A DNA stretch of 64,000 nt from Phycomyces nitens (taxonomy: Eukaryota; Mucoromycota; Mucoromycetes; Mucorales; Phycomycetaceae): NCBI GenBank assembly GCA_022702545.1, contig JAHRBC010000004.1, positions 5,610,001-5,674,000 of the forward strand, read 5' to 3'. Each line of letters opens with the position of its first letter. Positions within the stretch are counted from its first letter, which is position 1. Below the pieces are notes generated by a model. The model was not told where the DNA came from. It did not search any database and saw only the letters and a list, made by a program, of their open reading frames with translations. Shown here piece by piece: positions 1-10,927 of the stretch. The position numbers were made by a program, and so were the translations under genes.

Positions 1-1350
1 AAGCAATGCACGGTCTCGGGGGTAAAGAGTTGATCAAAGGTAACCACATCCTATATTTGGGCCTGATACATTCTGTAAGAGATATTAGAAACCTGCTGGC
101 AAAACACCAAGTTTTTAGAAAGGTCCGTCAAGCTAGTTTATGTAAAGTGGCAACGGCTGTTTGTTTGGACACAGAATTGTGGGTATGTGATTATCATACG
201 GGTAGAAAGTAATATGGTTTGACGATCTTGTTTTTACATGGCAGAATATAGGCAAATTCAAGATTTTTGTCAGTTTTGACACGCAATAATTCGATATTCA
301 AGATTCTCTGGTTTATATGTGAATAAGTGATGTACATTAAAGGGATTCTTGAGTTTGTGGTTTAGGAGATGGACAAAAGCCTTTTAGTCAATTCAGTATC
401 CCTAGAATATGCCTTGTACTGCTAGGTGTTTTATATACTTGGAATAGATAATTGGTGGTGGATAGAGATGGCTATTTTCAATGACTTTATTATAATATTA
501 ATATAATAATAATAATAATATTTATTTATATGTATCTATACATGGCAAGTGTGCCTGTCAATAAAAAAGAAAGTATAATACTCTAAATTGTTTAAAGTTT
601 GCTTAAGCCTTGTAACCTTATTAGGTCCCATCGATCAGAGACAAATAGTGCTTATTGATTCACAGGCGCTAATCTTTTCTTAATAAATATGTCAATACAT
701 TTTAATACATATGTGCATCTAGGAAATGACTTCATACCAGGCATCCTTGAAACGTGTCTCGATAAGGCTACGTATTAATAAGTACTGTAGCTACAAACAC
801 GTCCATTTCAGACTATACTTTCTAGCCCTTTTGTATATTACAAACAACATCGAACCTATTCAGCAGACATCGGACGCCATCATAACTATAGAAACAGTGT
901 GAATCGTCTGGCAAAGATTGAAATTCATCGAAACTTTAATGAACTCTAAGGAGAAGAAATTCTATTCGAGGAGCACCCAAAGCATGGCCGATATCATTCT
1001 TCGAATCGTAGAATCGCTAGTAAATCTTCGATGGGCGGGAATTATTATACACTTTTATAATCCCCTTTTGAGCTAGCTCATTCCCAATTACCCACATTGG
1101 CAGCCAAAATGGAACCAAGTGTCTAGGTTTGTTAAAATAATAATCAATGTGTTTTAAAGGTTCTAGCTGGAATATAATGGACAAGTATACAAATGCCTAT
1201 ATTCTCAAAGAGAAAAGTCTCGATTTAGGCATAAAGAACAATGAGGATTAGGTGTGGTACAGAAACCAGGTTTTTATCCACTATTCGGCAACATATTTAT
1301 GATGTTTTCATTTATATTTAATTGCGGGTTGGGATGCAGTCTATAAGCAA
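1..1350. other. Intergenic stretch, no gene recognised
   Basis: A/T-rich sequence with a short (TAA)n-like tract near 490-530. The few open frames are short, have no recognisable domain and no splice partners that I can connect. I see nothing functional here with confidence. Confidence 0.5.
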
Positions 1351-1353
1351 AAG

Positions 1354-1360
1354 TATAAAT
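1354..1360 (+). promoter_or_regulatory. Putative TATA box of SAM-HMG gene 1
   Basis: A TATAAAT motif is followed by a pyrimidine-rich, A/C-rich stretch typical of a fungal transcript leader, about 255 nt upstream of the first ATG of the SAM-HMG gene. The position of the start site is inferred only. Confidence 0.4.
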
Positions 1361-1614
1361 ACCCAGTCAGTGGCATATTATCTTTAGTTATCCTATTAGC
1401 TACTCTCGGTCAATATCCACTCCCACAACCCTCTACAGCCAAGCAAATTTCAAGACAAGAACGCCTAGCCAATACATCACCTAAACCAAACAGCCTTCAC
1501 TTTCTATTTCACCCCCAAGAACGGGTATACATTGGATAGTCGATCAATCGATCTTTATTATTCCCATTATCACCCTTTGATCTTTTGAACAAGTGATACG
1601 ATTTCGATTTATAA

Positions 1615-3845
1615 ATGTCAACACCTTTGGATTCCCAATCGTTTGGCAGAGAGGACTCTTCGATCCTCACCAGCCATGAAGAATGCGGACGACAGGAAGT
1701 CAAGGAATTTCTTGATTATTGTCAACTACCCCAGTATTTGGAATGTTTTTTAGCCGAAGGATTTGATAGCCTTGGATCCGTAAGCACAATAATAATAATT
1801 TTTTCAAGTCTGACTTGTTAAATTGACAATTTCAATAGGTCTATGAAATTATGGAAGAAGACATGACGGTCATGAATGTCAAGCGCGGCCACAGAAGAGT
1901 AATCATCTATTTTTACATTTTCGGTTGTAAATGGGATGTTTATTATCAGATAATTAACCATTTCACGGCCATCACTTTCTTATTTTGTAGCTTATCCAAA
2001 GGGAAATTGCTACTGCAAAAGGAATACCGCTTGACCAGCCGCTTATAATCAACTCCATTAAGACCCGTCATCCCATTGGTTACACAGTCAGCAGAAACTC
2101 TTCGTCTAAGATGGTTCTAGATGGTTCTATAGACTCTATTCTCAAGCCAAATCTACCTGTGAAAGTAGAGTTGAATACCGAGAATACAAGCAGTTCAAGT
2201 TCTTCGTCAAATATCAATAGTGGATACGGCTCAATGTCGTCTGCCCAAAAATCTCGCATCCCAAATATGCTTATCTCTCAAGACAGCATGCTTGAGGACG
2301 ACGGACCTTCTAAGCGGGCTCATGATTCATTACCTCGCGTTTCCGACACAGCGCGAGGAAGTAGTGTATCTTCAAACGATGAAGACTCCATGTGTGCCAG
2401 TGGCTCTCAAGCTCCAAAGCGTACCTACCGTAGGCATCCTCGCCAAGACAAAAATGCGCCTGTAAAGCCACCATCTGCCTACATCATGTTCTCTAACCAT
2501 GCACGCACCCAACTTAAGGACCAGAACCTTAGCTTTGCTGAACTGGCCAAGATAGTAGGTGACAGGTGGAAGAACTTGAGTTTTGCAGAAAAACAGGACT
2601 ATGAATGTACAGCAATGAGAGCCAAGGACGAGTACTGCGCCCAGTTTGACAGATATCGTAGAACGCAAGACTATAAGGTACACAATTGTGTATATGGAAA
2701 TCCCAGGAGTAGTTCCTCAGGGTTAAATGCCTCTTGTTGACCCCAAACAGAACTACCAGGTGTATCTCAAAGAGTTTAAGAGTGCCCAGGTTGCTGTAAG
2801 TCGTATGGTAAGTCGTACCCGAAAGAGGTCTAAACCGGAATCTCCAAACAGGTAAACAGTCTATACCTACTGTTTACTTAATCTTGAGTTTTAAACGGTT
2901 GTTTATAGCATGGCAGATTGTAGTTCGAATGGCACCAGTAATGAAAATGGCAGCTCTGCTAGTGGCTCTGGCGAATTCTTTGGAGATAAATACTCAAATG
3001 ACACCCAACAGGATGGAGATATTGATGAAGACGGTAAAGAAGGCACCAAATCTTTGAAATCTGGCAGTGACAGTTGGAAACAACGTAAATACGGATCAAG
3101 GCACAGATATTCTACGGGTTCTTCTAGTTCCAGTCACCCGTTCGAGCTTCACCAGCTCCAGCAACATCATGGTCATTTTAGAGATATGGGGTCTAATTTC
3201 TCTAACGTCTCAGGTGTGTATAACAGCTGTCCAAGAACCGAATTCTTTTATGTTGATGGTCTTGGTGGATCAAATTCAACTGAATTTCTCAATTCATATA
3301 ACTATTTCGAGATAGAGAAAAACAGCCTGTCATCATCCCAACCCAATATGAATCGATCATCTAAAGCACCATCGTCTCAAACAGAGCTATCACCAAACGT
3401 ATCTTTGATTACCAGCAAAGATATTAAACCCTCTCAGAGGTCTGAAAATGGGGATTCTCAGACACTTTCTTGGATCAGTGGCCAAGATTCCCCACATTCT
3501 CCTCATAAACCAGATTTGCGAAGAGTTCAATCTTACAAATCTATCGAATCTACCAGGACCTCGGAAGCAGATAATAAATGGAATTCTGCGGCAACGCCTC
3601 CCCTTAGATCGTCTTCACCAACCCCACATCTCATAAAACCAACAGCCAGTCGAAAAGTAGGGGAGGAGGATATGGAAGTGCCGTGGACAGAGCGTTCTTC
3701 GGTGCCATTATTATATTCCCCAATGGCTTTACCCCCAGCAAAATCAGTGCATCAGAAGCATGAATCAGACCAAGACGATAAACAGCCCAGACGGAGAATG
3801 GCTACCCGTAGCTCAAGAACCAATTCTGGCGGTCAATATTATTGA
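1615..3845 (+). CDS. SAM-domain plus HMG-box transcription factor (copy 1)
   Basis: Predicted nuclear DNA-binding regulator of 649 residues. Five exons: 1615-1779, 1839-1898, 1991-2677, 2751-2851 and 2909-3845, all with GT-AG introns, total 1950 nt. The N-terminus carries a SAM domain (about residues 28-95, ending in the VKRGHRR-LIQRE signature), a domain that mediates protein-protein association. A Ser-rich linker leads to a basic patch (KRTYRRHPRQ) and an HMG box at about 232-304 (KPPSAYIMFSN, then W and K/E-rich helices), extended by a YLKEF helix in exon 4. The C-terminal 310 residues are low-complexity, Ser/Asn/His-rich. A paralogue lies at 51794-53812 on the other strand with matching exon boundaries. 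HMG boxes of this type bend DNA; the target genes are unknown. The start is the first ATG before the SAM domain. The short internal ATGs at 2111 and 2910 are not true starts because upstream exons join in frame. Confidence 0.85.
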
Positions 3846-5150
3846 TAGACCACTCATATGTGCCAACACTCCTTTATACTTTCTATGTTGAATCTTTATA
3901 TGTTCCCTGCCGGCTGCAAATACCTTGCTCGGTATTATCCTTATTCATTGATTTTTTTTCTTTAGAGATAATGCTTCTAGTGCATATAATACCTGTGATA
4001 GTACTTTGATAGTTTTCATAATATTCATCACTTGAAAGCCTGTGGTAATTTATTTTTATAATCCAAAAAAAAACAAGTGAATATTGATCTATGTATTATG
4101 CCCATGATCTATATGCCAAAAAAAATACGACAAAATATGCCCGAACTACCTGTTTATGCTTAAATAATTGTTTGCAAAAATATATCGATAATCGATAATC
4201 TTTTTTTATTTTTTTATTTATTTAATTATTTATTTATTTTAACAAGACCAATAAAATGTATTTCAGGATCAGTGTTTTTCCTTTGATACAACCATTGGCA
4301 CAACAATGTACTTTTGATATTTGTAGAATATTAGGCTATTTTATCTCTCTCTCTTTTGTATTGAAACCTGTAAATCTTGAATTTTAAAACTAAAAAATCC
4401 ATTAACCAGGTAACTACGAATTTGTTACGCAGGTGGGGACAATTTTCTGGCTCCCTGTATATCTTTTTAAGGCAATATTGTAAATTCATAAATTCCCCTA
4501 AAAAAAGTTTATTATTATTATTATTAAATCTTTAGGCATTGTCCCATAAACTTTAGGCACACTCGGACTAATGTACTACACTAAATACATACATGGAAAC
4601 TAGTCTCTTTTTATTTCAAACATATAACTTTCTAATGTTATCAGATATCCTGTTCAACAAAACAATAACAAATTGACTTTTTTTGTTTTTTACGAAAAAA
4701 GAAGATTTTGCAACTTACTTTGGTTAATTATTCATCTAGAAAACTTGGAGATAAATATTGTGTTCTCAAGATAATCAGCTTGGTGCTAGAACCAGTTAAT
4801 CATCAGTTATAAGTTGTATTGTACTCTGCATTGCCTAGTAGTAAACCATCTATGTAAGAAAGATAACTTTACCTGTTAAAACCACAGCATACTCATCTGC
4901 GTACTTCTTTTTTATCTTTACGACTGACTTGTAATTCAGTGCATATGTATTACATTCCTATTAAACACATTTGTGCACCAGAATCTAAATCTTGCATTTA
5001 TTTATTATCGTTGCTAGTACTGCTTCTCTTTCATTTTTCATCCCTTCTTTTACTGTAATAAATACGTATTTTAATCAAATCTCGATTATCATTGTCTATT
5101 ATGCACTTGTTATATGAAATTGCCTCTAATTTGCAGTATATGTTAATCAA
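3846..5150. other. Intergenic stretch
   Basis: Very A/T-rich DNA with homopolymer tracts and TTA/ATT runs (for example near 4200-4240 and 4510-4525). No coding signal, tRNA-like structure or repeat family was recognised. Confidence 0.5.
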
Positions 5151-5169
5151 GATCATAAAAATTTGATTT

Positions 5170-6332
5170 GGAGATGGCTATTCATTTGGAAGCTCTGGAA
5201 TTTCAAGCGGATCAAGTAGATCAAGTGGAGTGGTTCCATTAAATGACGCTTGTATAAGATGTTTTGGTAAGTTGGTTTTGATTGCAATAATACATTGTAT
5301 AGCCCATATAGTTTAATATGCGTTATACTTGCTGATAGTCTGGTTAGTATATTTAGGTGGCAAAAGTAACATGTCAATGCCCAGAGTCAGTTTACCAAAT
5401 AACATTTCCCCGGGAAAGTAGAAGATATAAAAATCGTGGCTCTGGTTTTATGCCGATCCCGACACATTATTATCAAGAGACAATATGTAAATAGAATTAT
5501 CCAGTACACAACTGATATAATTTAATACACTTTTACGAGCGAATCTAGTACACTCTTATATTTTATAGCTAAATTCACCTCTTAAAAATAAACTACAGGG
5601 GCCCTTTATCCAGAAATCCAAAGGGATGGCTGGGTCAGTACTTATAATCCACATTTTTTGCACTAGGATTTAGCGCCATTATTACTCTATGTCCGTTTAC
5701 AGTCAACCTATTATCGGTACAGTATAGACAATTGAGCCTATTTTTCACCACTTTTAGACGTACAGACCATTTTCCATAAAACATGCAATTCAACGGCACT
5801 GGATATGCTAGTGATGATAATAATTAGTATTTTATCTTTAATAACAGCACCAACAATGGATATTCTATAGTAAATTATGCTTAATATGTCTCAATTGATT
5901 ACAGTGTTCATCCTGCAGAGTTTTCTAACTATTTTATCTTCTCGGCTGTCGTCGAATTTGAGAACTTCAATCAGAATGGCATGTTTGGCCCTGACAAAGA
6001 CTATGTTTTGGCAGTTTCATCCCTTGAAAATGAAATTTGGAAGCCTCTAAAGCTAAATTGCCTGTATTCTTTTCCAAAGAACAAGTACATGTTCTACTTT
6101 TTTTTTGGATTTCTAGATCATTTGGCGTACATACCACATCCAGCTAAATGCTTCTTGCCTTGTACCTATACAACTCAACTCACTTTAATATTCCTTTAAT
6201 GTAACCGGATACCTTTATACTTTTAGGCACCTTTCCCTCGTACACCTAACGATTAAGTTTGACAAGATTCCTGCGCTATTCGACATAAGCAGCAATACCT
6301 CTACAGATATTGCTTCCAAAATCAATAAATAA
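5170..6332 (+). other. Scattered exons of an unidentified gene, possibly broken
   Basis: Several short stretches read like real coding sequence bounded by splice consensus, but I cannot assemble them into one convincing protein. One, at about 5357-5494, starts after an AG acceptor and is Cys/Pro/Tyr-rich (CQCPESVYQITF) before a stop. Another begins after an acceptor at 5904, reads through VHPAEFSNYFIF and GMFGPDKDYVLAV, and can be spliced (intron about 6127-6226) to a final exon ending at a TAA at 6330-6332. A Gly/Ser-rich stretch around 5170-5270 precedes a GTAAG donor. I do not recognise the family. A Tc1/mariner element begins 24 nt after the final stop, and more exon-like sequence lies on its far side (7903-8190), so the locus may be disrupted. 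Frames between the early pieces do not join cleanly, which argues for decay or for missing exons. Confidence 0.3.
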
Positions 6333-6355
6333 AAACCAGTCAGCTCTATAAAGTA

Positions 6356-6450
6356 CAGGATTTTCGGACCTAAATGAGCTTTTTTTTTTTGCAAACTTTC
6401 GCCTTTTGGTGCAAATCAAATGGGCGCAATTCAAGTATCAAAATGGTGAT
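6356..6450 (+). repeat. Left terminal inverted repeat of Tc1/mariner
   Basis: The first 95 bp match the reverse complement of 7749-7842 with only scattered single-base differences. The repeat contains a T-run and the shared GCGCAATTCA block and ends at GGTGAT, after which the two sides diverge. Confidence 0.88.
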
Positions 6451-6469
6451 ATTTTTTTAAAAAAGAAAA

Positions 6470-7633
6470 TCAAATATTTATTTCCATGTCTAAACACTTT
6501 TGGTGAAATGAAATTGAATGTCTAATCCAACCTTCACAATCCTGCTTAGTTATTTCATAGCTACTAGACTTGATCCTCTCGCACAGGGTTTCTTTGCCAT
6601 CCAAAGGATGCTTCTTGACAAAGTTATTTAGTTTGGAAAAGCACTCCTCAACAGGATTCAAGAAAGGAGAGTAAGGAGAAAGAAACTTGGGTTGGTGCTT
6701 GTTCCTTTCTTGCAGCCAGTTGCTAAGAGATGGGTTGTTGTGAATCCTGGCATTGTTCATCACTAGGTGGTAAGGGCCAGCATTTGCATTATCCAGCTTC
6801 TCGACCAATTGCTGAACAAACTCTTTGAAAATTTGGCCTGTAAATCATCAAGTTTAGTTGTCACTATTATAGAGAAAGCATAGACAGAAATATGCTTTAT
6901 ATTGCTCTTTTTCTTTACCTGTAGTACCGCCTTTCACAACTTTTACATGGCAGCATTCAACACCTTGTGCTGAAAGAGCAAATAGTATTGTCACATTTGC
7001 TGCTCTCTTGGTTTTAGTTTTGACAAAGACTGGCGAGCCAGATTTGGGTAGAGCACGGCCTTTGATCATGTTGATATTGAAGTCTGCCTCGTCGATGAAA
7101 ATACAATTTTGATTTTACAGAATTCCTTCAGGTCGAAGGCTCAAGATAAACTCCTTTCTTTTACGGCGAGTCTCTTCATCGTTTCTCTTCTCCTCCATTG
7201 GTGTTGACCTCTTCAATGTAAGTCTTTCAACATTGTTCAAGAAATTGCTCAGAGTGGATATACTAATGCTACGAATGTCGCCAAACTCTTCCAAAAGTGC
7301 GGCTTTTAACTCCTCTAGAGTAATGGTATTGTTTTCATCGACAGTATTGATGATAAATTGACGGTGATGGTCCTGGATAATGCTTCTAAAATCACCACCT
7401 AAAGACTGGTATTCGATAGTTCCCGTCTTTTCGAACCTCTTGATGATTCCACAGACTGTCTGTCTAGGAATTCCAAGCTCTTGAGAGATTTGAGTTGGAG
7501 TCTTTAAATGATTCACACTCTTTTCAATGATCAAATCTCGGATATGTAAAGACCTAGTAAGTTGTGGGCGTCCTGATCTCTTGATGATCTTTTTATTTTG
7601 GTTATTGGTAGATGTTGTTCTGGATTCTGGCAT
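6470..7633 (-). pseudogene. Tc1/mariner transposase, inactivated
   Basis: Reads from 7633 to 6470 on the minus strand. The N-terminal part has two helix-turn-helix-like regions (TPTQISQELGIPRQTV is the clearest) followed by a basic linker. The catalytic part contains FIDEADFN (first Asp), then, after an intron at about 6843-6908, VMNNARIH where the family normally has an Asp (second catalytic position), then SPFLNPVEECF (third acidic residue). An in-frame TAA at 7115-7117 cuts the protein after about 172 residues, just before the first catalytic Asp. The AAC codon at 6755-6757 gives Asn in place of the second catalytic Asp. Either change should abolish activity, so I call a pseudogene. It belongs to the pogo/Tc1-like DDE group as far as motifs show; exact subfamily not assigned. 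Confidence 0.85.
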
Positions 7634-7748
7634 TTTGTTGACTTTAACAGCTTTGTTATTGAATACTTTGGTTGTATTTGAGTGAAAGAGAAGCTAATAC
7701 GCTGTGAGCTAGCTTTGTGAATTGATGTAATTTTGTACACCACCTTAC

Positions 7749-7842
7749 ATCACTATTTTGATACATGAATTGCGCCTATTTAATCTGCACCAAGAGGCGA
7801 AAGTTTGCACAAAAAAAAGCTCATTTAGGTCCAAAAATCCTG
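7749..7842 (-). repeat. Right terminal inverted repeat of Tc1/mariner
   Basis: Inverted partner of 6356-6450. Conserved blocks include the outer CAGGATTTTT end, ACCTAAATGAGC and GCAAACTTTCGCC read on the minus strand. The flanking TA lies at 7843-7844. Confidence 0.88.
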
Positions 7843-7902
7843 TATTACAAATACAGAGGTTCTTGAATTGAAACAGACAATGCTAGATGACTAGAGCGAT
7901 CC

Positions 7903-8190
7903 ATGTCTACGACAAATACAGACTTTATAGGAAAAATAACTGTCTTATTCAAAATTGTGATAAAAAAGTACGAATGGAATCGCTTCAATGGTGGTACTAA
8001 AAGTGTGGAATGTGGTCATCCTCAAATCCCTATGCCCTTTAGCCCAGACCGAACCGTATGGGTGGCCGACCCGGACACAACCACACCTTTCATATAGTTT
8101 ATTCTTTATTTTGTAGTCAAAAGAGCTTTGAAAGTAATTCTCAGTCATTATATTGTGATGGATGTGAGGTAAAGGAACGCGATATTAGAG
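7903..8190 (+). other. Exon-like sequence beyond the transposon, unidentified
   Basis: From 7903 a frame reads through KKYEWNRFNGGTKSVECGHP and IPMPFSPDR before a GTATGG donor near 8057. An AG acceptor near 8117 opens a second stretch containing SLYCDGCEVKERDIRV followed by a GTAAG donor near 8193. The Cys pairs resemble a zinc-binding fold but no family is recognised. These pieces could be the continuation of the exons at 5170-6332 on the other side of the Tc1 insertion, or a separate broken gene. The next 380 bases hold nothing I can assign. Confidence 0.3.
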
Positions 8191-8579
8191 TGGTAAGTTA
8201 TCCAAATATTTTTGCCCCTAAAAAAAAACAAGTCATGATCTTTGGGTTGTTTCAAATTATTTTCAAAAAATTGCGATTACACATTTGAAATCACATCTTC
8301 TTGCTGGTTGCTTTGTCAGTTTTTGCAGCTCTTTTTGGTGATATAACAGCATAGAGTATATTAAAGTGATGTGCTCACAAGAAATATACAAGTATTATTT
8401 ACAAAAGCTTTTATATACTCTTATAATGTTATAACCTTGCATCAATTGGTATTTGGTTCATCCTAAAAAGGCAAGCTTCACTTTATTGTTACACAAATAT
8501 CCTATTAAGGTAGTTTTTTTTTTTGCAAAGTCAAACTTGAACGATTTTTTGATTATTTACCAAACCCTCTAATGACTAT

Positions 8580-8822
8580 GTGTACGAGACCGAAGAAGAA
8601 GAAGATTCATCAGTATATAGAAAAGACAAATACAAAGACAAAGAGATACTTGAAGAAGGATATACTGAACGAGTATTGGTCTATCATGCTGCAGCTCTAG
8701 ATGATGTGAAATATCCTTACGAGTTGACAGCTGAGTTAAAGGACGATCCGTACATTAATCGATGGAGAACAATGGTGATAAGTAGAGACATGTCTGAAAA
8801 GCCCTCAACTTCAGACATGTAG
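8580..8822 (+). other. Acidic/charged open frame, unidentified
   Basis: An 80-codon frame rich in Glu, Lys and Tyr (YETEEEEDSSVYRKDKYKD) continuing to DDPYINRWRTMV and ending at a TAG. It lies directly upstream of a Ty3-type integrase relic on the same strand and could be part of that decayed element, but no retroelement motif is visible in it. Confidence 0.25.
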
Positions 8823-8917
8823 TCTAGAAAAACAATAGATAAAGGATACACATAACAAACAAGCGCATACAAAAGTGCCAAGAACTAATAGCTTTGTAGA
8901 TGAGATGATATGATGTG

Positions 8918-9420
8918 AATTTCTGCCTGGGATAGTCGAGATTGTAGTGAAGTCCTGTCATACTTGCCAAATGAATGCAATACAAAAGAAAACCTATATA
9001 CCTATGGCTAACCCAAGCACATCAAGATCCAGAAAATATATCTACATCGACCTCTTGCATGTAGGCTCAGACGACAATGGAGGAACAGATGCACTTGTCG
9101 TGACAGCCTCAGTAAGTGGTTGCTTTGAAGTGTATCAAGCCTTTGATATGACATCAGTCTCTGTCATGGATGGCCTAGTAACCAACTAGTTTCTGAGATA
9201 TGGTGTGCCCCCAAAAAGACAAACTTACTAACGACAATGGGCGATAGTTTGTGTTAAAAGAATTTCCAGACTTTCTCAGCACCAACTATATCCAACATAT
9301 ACGAGCTTCACCTATGCACCCTCATTCAGAACTCGTCGAGATATCCGTAAAGCTCTTCAGAAACAAATCAAGGCAGTTGAAAAAAATCGAAACTCCCACA
9401 TCAATTGGATGGATGAAACA
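8918..9420 (+). pseudogene. Relic of a Ty3/gypsy-type integrase
   Basis: A frame starting near 8918 reads FLPGIVEIVVKSCHTCQMN, the end of the integrase HHCC zinc-binding region, then YIDLLHV (first catalytic Asp), FEVYQAFDMTSVSVMDGLV, an in-frame TAG at 9187-9189, LRYGVPPK, a frame disturbance, and LKEFPDFLSTNYIQHIRASP. The second and third catalytic positions are damaged or out of frame. No LTR was found beside it. It is unrelated in sequence to the larger chromovirus at 35.7-41.6 kb as far as I can judge by eye. Confidence 0.7.
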
Positions 9421-10927
9421 CATTCCCCAAATCGTAGCATCTCATTCTCACACTGTCTCTTCTACCATAGGATTATTCAGTGTCAGAGTAATACTCGTCT
9501 TCATATTCATCAGAAAAAAAATAGATCGAAACAATATCATCACTCTCCACACTATACGAGTATTTACTTTTATAAAAGATATTCCAAATTAAATGTTACC
9601 TTTCATTCATTTTACCTTTGCTAGAATAATTGTTTTCAGGAAATTCTTCAATAAACTCAAAAGATGTTGGCAATGAATAAGGTACTGGAGATTCAATAGT
9701 CAAATTTACAGATACTAAAGTTGTGTTGATTTCGTGTTTAGTAGGTAATTTTGAGTAAAGAAGATCCGGAAAGCCATGATTGATTTAAAGTGATATTTGT
9801 AACTTTAGTATCGTCTTTATAAACTCATGGTTTATACGGTTATTTGCTTAAATATTTAGTATTGGAGTCTTGATACTAGAGTATAAAGTGCCAAAAGAAC
9901 CCAAACAATGTTAATCTCACAAAAAAAACAATTCGCAACTTGGCACACTTGTCAATTGAACTCTTTTTTTTGACACGATAGTCCAAAAGGCTTGAAATAC
10001 ATTTTGCATTTTTGAGAATACATCTATTGTACTCCATTTAATGCACAAGACTAAACTACTATGATTTAACCCACAGGCGTCTTGTTATACTTTAGTTCTC
10101 TTTATTAATCCAGGCCATTCACACTATAAATGGCTGCTAAATTCGACATTGGGGTTTGGCCCAGAATTGTGCTTTATTAAACCTGCAGCTTTTCTTTTTT
10201 TTTGGATCCCAGGAATCAACAGAGGTCCTAGTCGTGTGGAAAATCATTGATTGCTGTTGCATTGCAATACCCTGGAAATAGACCACACTTTGGCCTTTTT
10301 GTCCCTTGGAATCTATATCATCAGAAATCCTAATGCTGGGCCTCATGATCCAAATATATGAAATCTAGACAATTATAGTGATCATTTGTTTTATTGCCAA
10401 TTGCTTATGCTTTTGACGATCGTTGCAGACACCCATGAATTATGACAAACAACAGGAGGTTAATATTATAGTATGTCTTTTTTTCTTTCTTTCATTCATA
10501 AACGTCCTTGTGAGTTTTCATGTGATAAGGCGGGTGGACTGTACAACGGCTTGGCTCATGGGGTACTGTTACTTCACCAAGAAGATGTAAAGTGTATTAG
10601 TTTATCCGGACCCATCAAAAAGGACTCGTGCTGGACCCCCGGCCCTTTTCTCTGTTTTTTTTTTCTCTCCTGACGACAGGAGTTGATTGGAGACCAAAGA
10701 CAGCCATGGGACTAAGCAAGGCATATAATAACTGAATTGGATTATATTAAAATGGAATGAAATGAAATGAAAAATAAAAATAAAACACACAAATAAGCTA
10801 TGCACACATGGACCATGTGCAACACTGCTGTTGTTGGTCGTTAAAGAATGATGATAGAGAAATATTCACAGCGTGTGGGTAAAATAATAGTAATAATAAT
10901 AAATCAACTAGAAACCAAGGGCTATAT
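9421..10927. other. Intergenic stretch
   Basis: Mostly A/T-rich with short open frames on both strands that lack recognisable motifs. The region ends as the 3' flank of the mitochondrial kinase gene on the minus strand. No RNA gene seen. Confidence 0.45.

Larger units (their letters stand above)
6356..7842 (-). mobile_element. Tc1/mariner-family DNA transposon copy
   Basis: A 1487-bp element bounded by TA dinucleotides on both sides (6354-6355 and 7843-7844), the target duplication expected of the Tc1/mariner superfamily. The ends start CAGGATTTT and form near-perfect inverted repeats of about 95 bp. The interior holds one transposase gene on the minus strand (6470-7633), interrupted by one short intron and carrying disabling changes. 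The copy is therefore probably immobile on its own, although its inverted repeats look intact enough to be mobilised in trans. Confidence 0.9.

Noticed and set aside
2372..2683. Minus-strand frame inside SAM-HMG gene 1
   Set aside because: Antisense shadow of the HMG-box exon, no family features.
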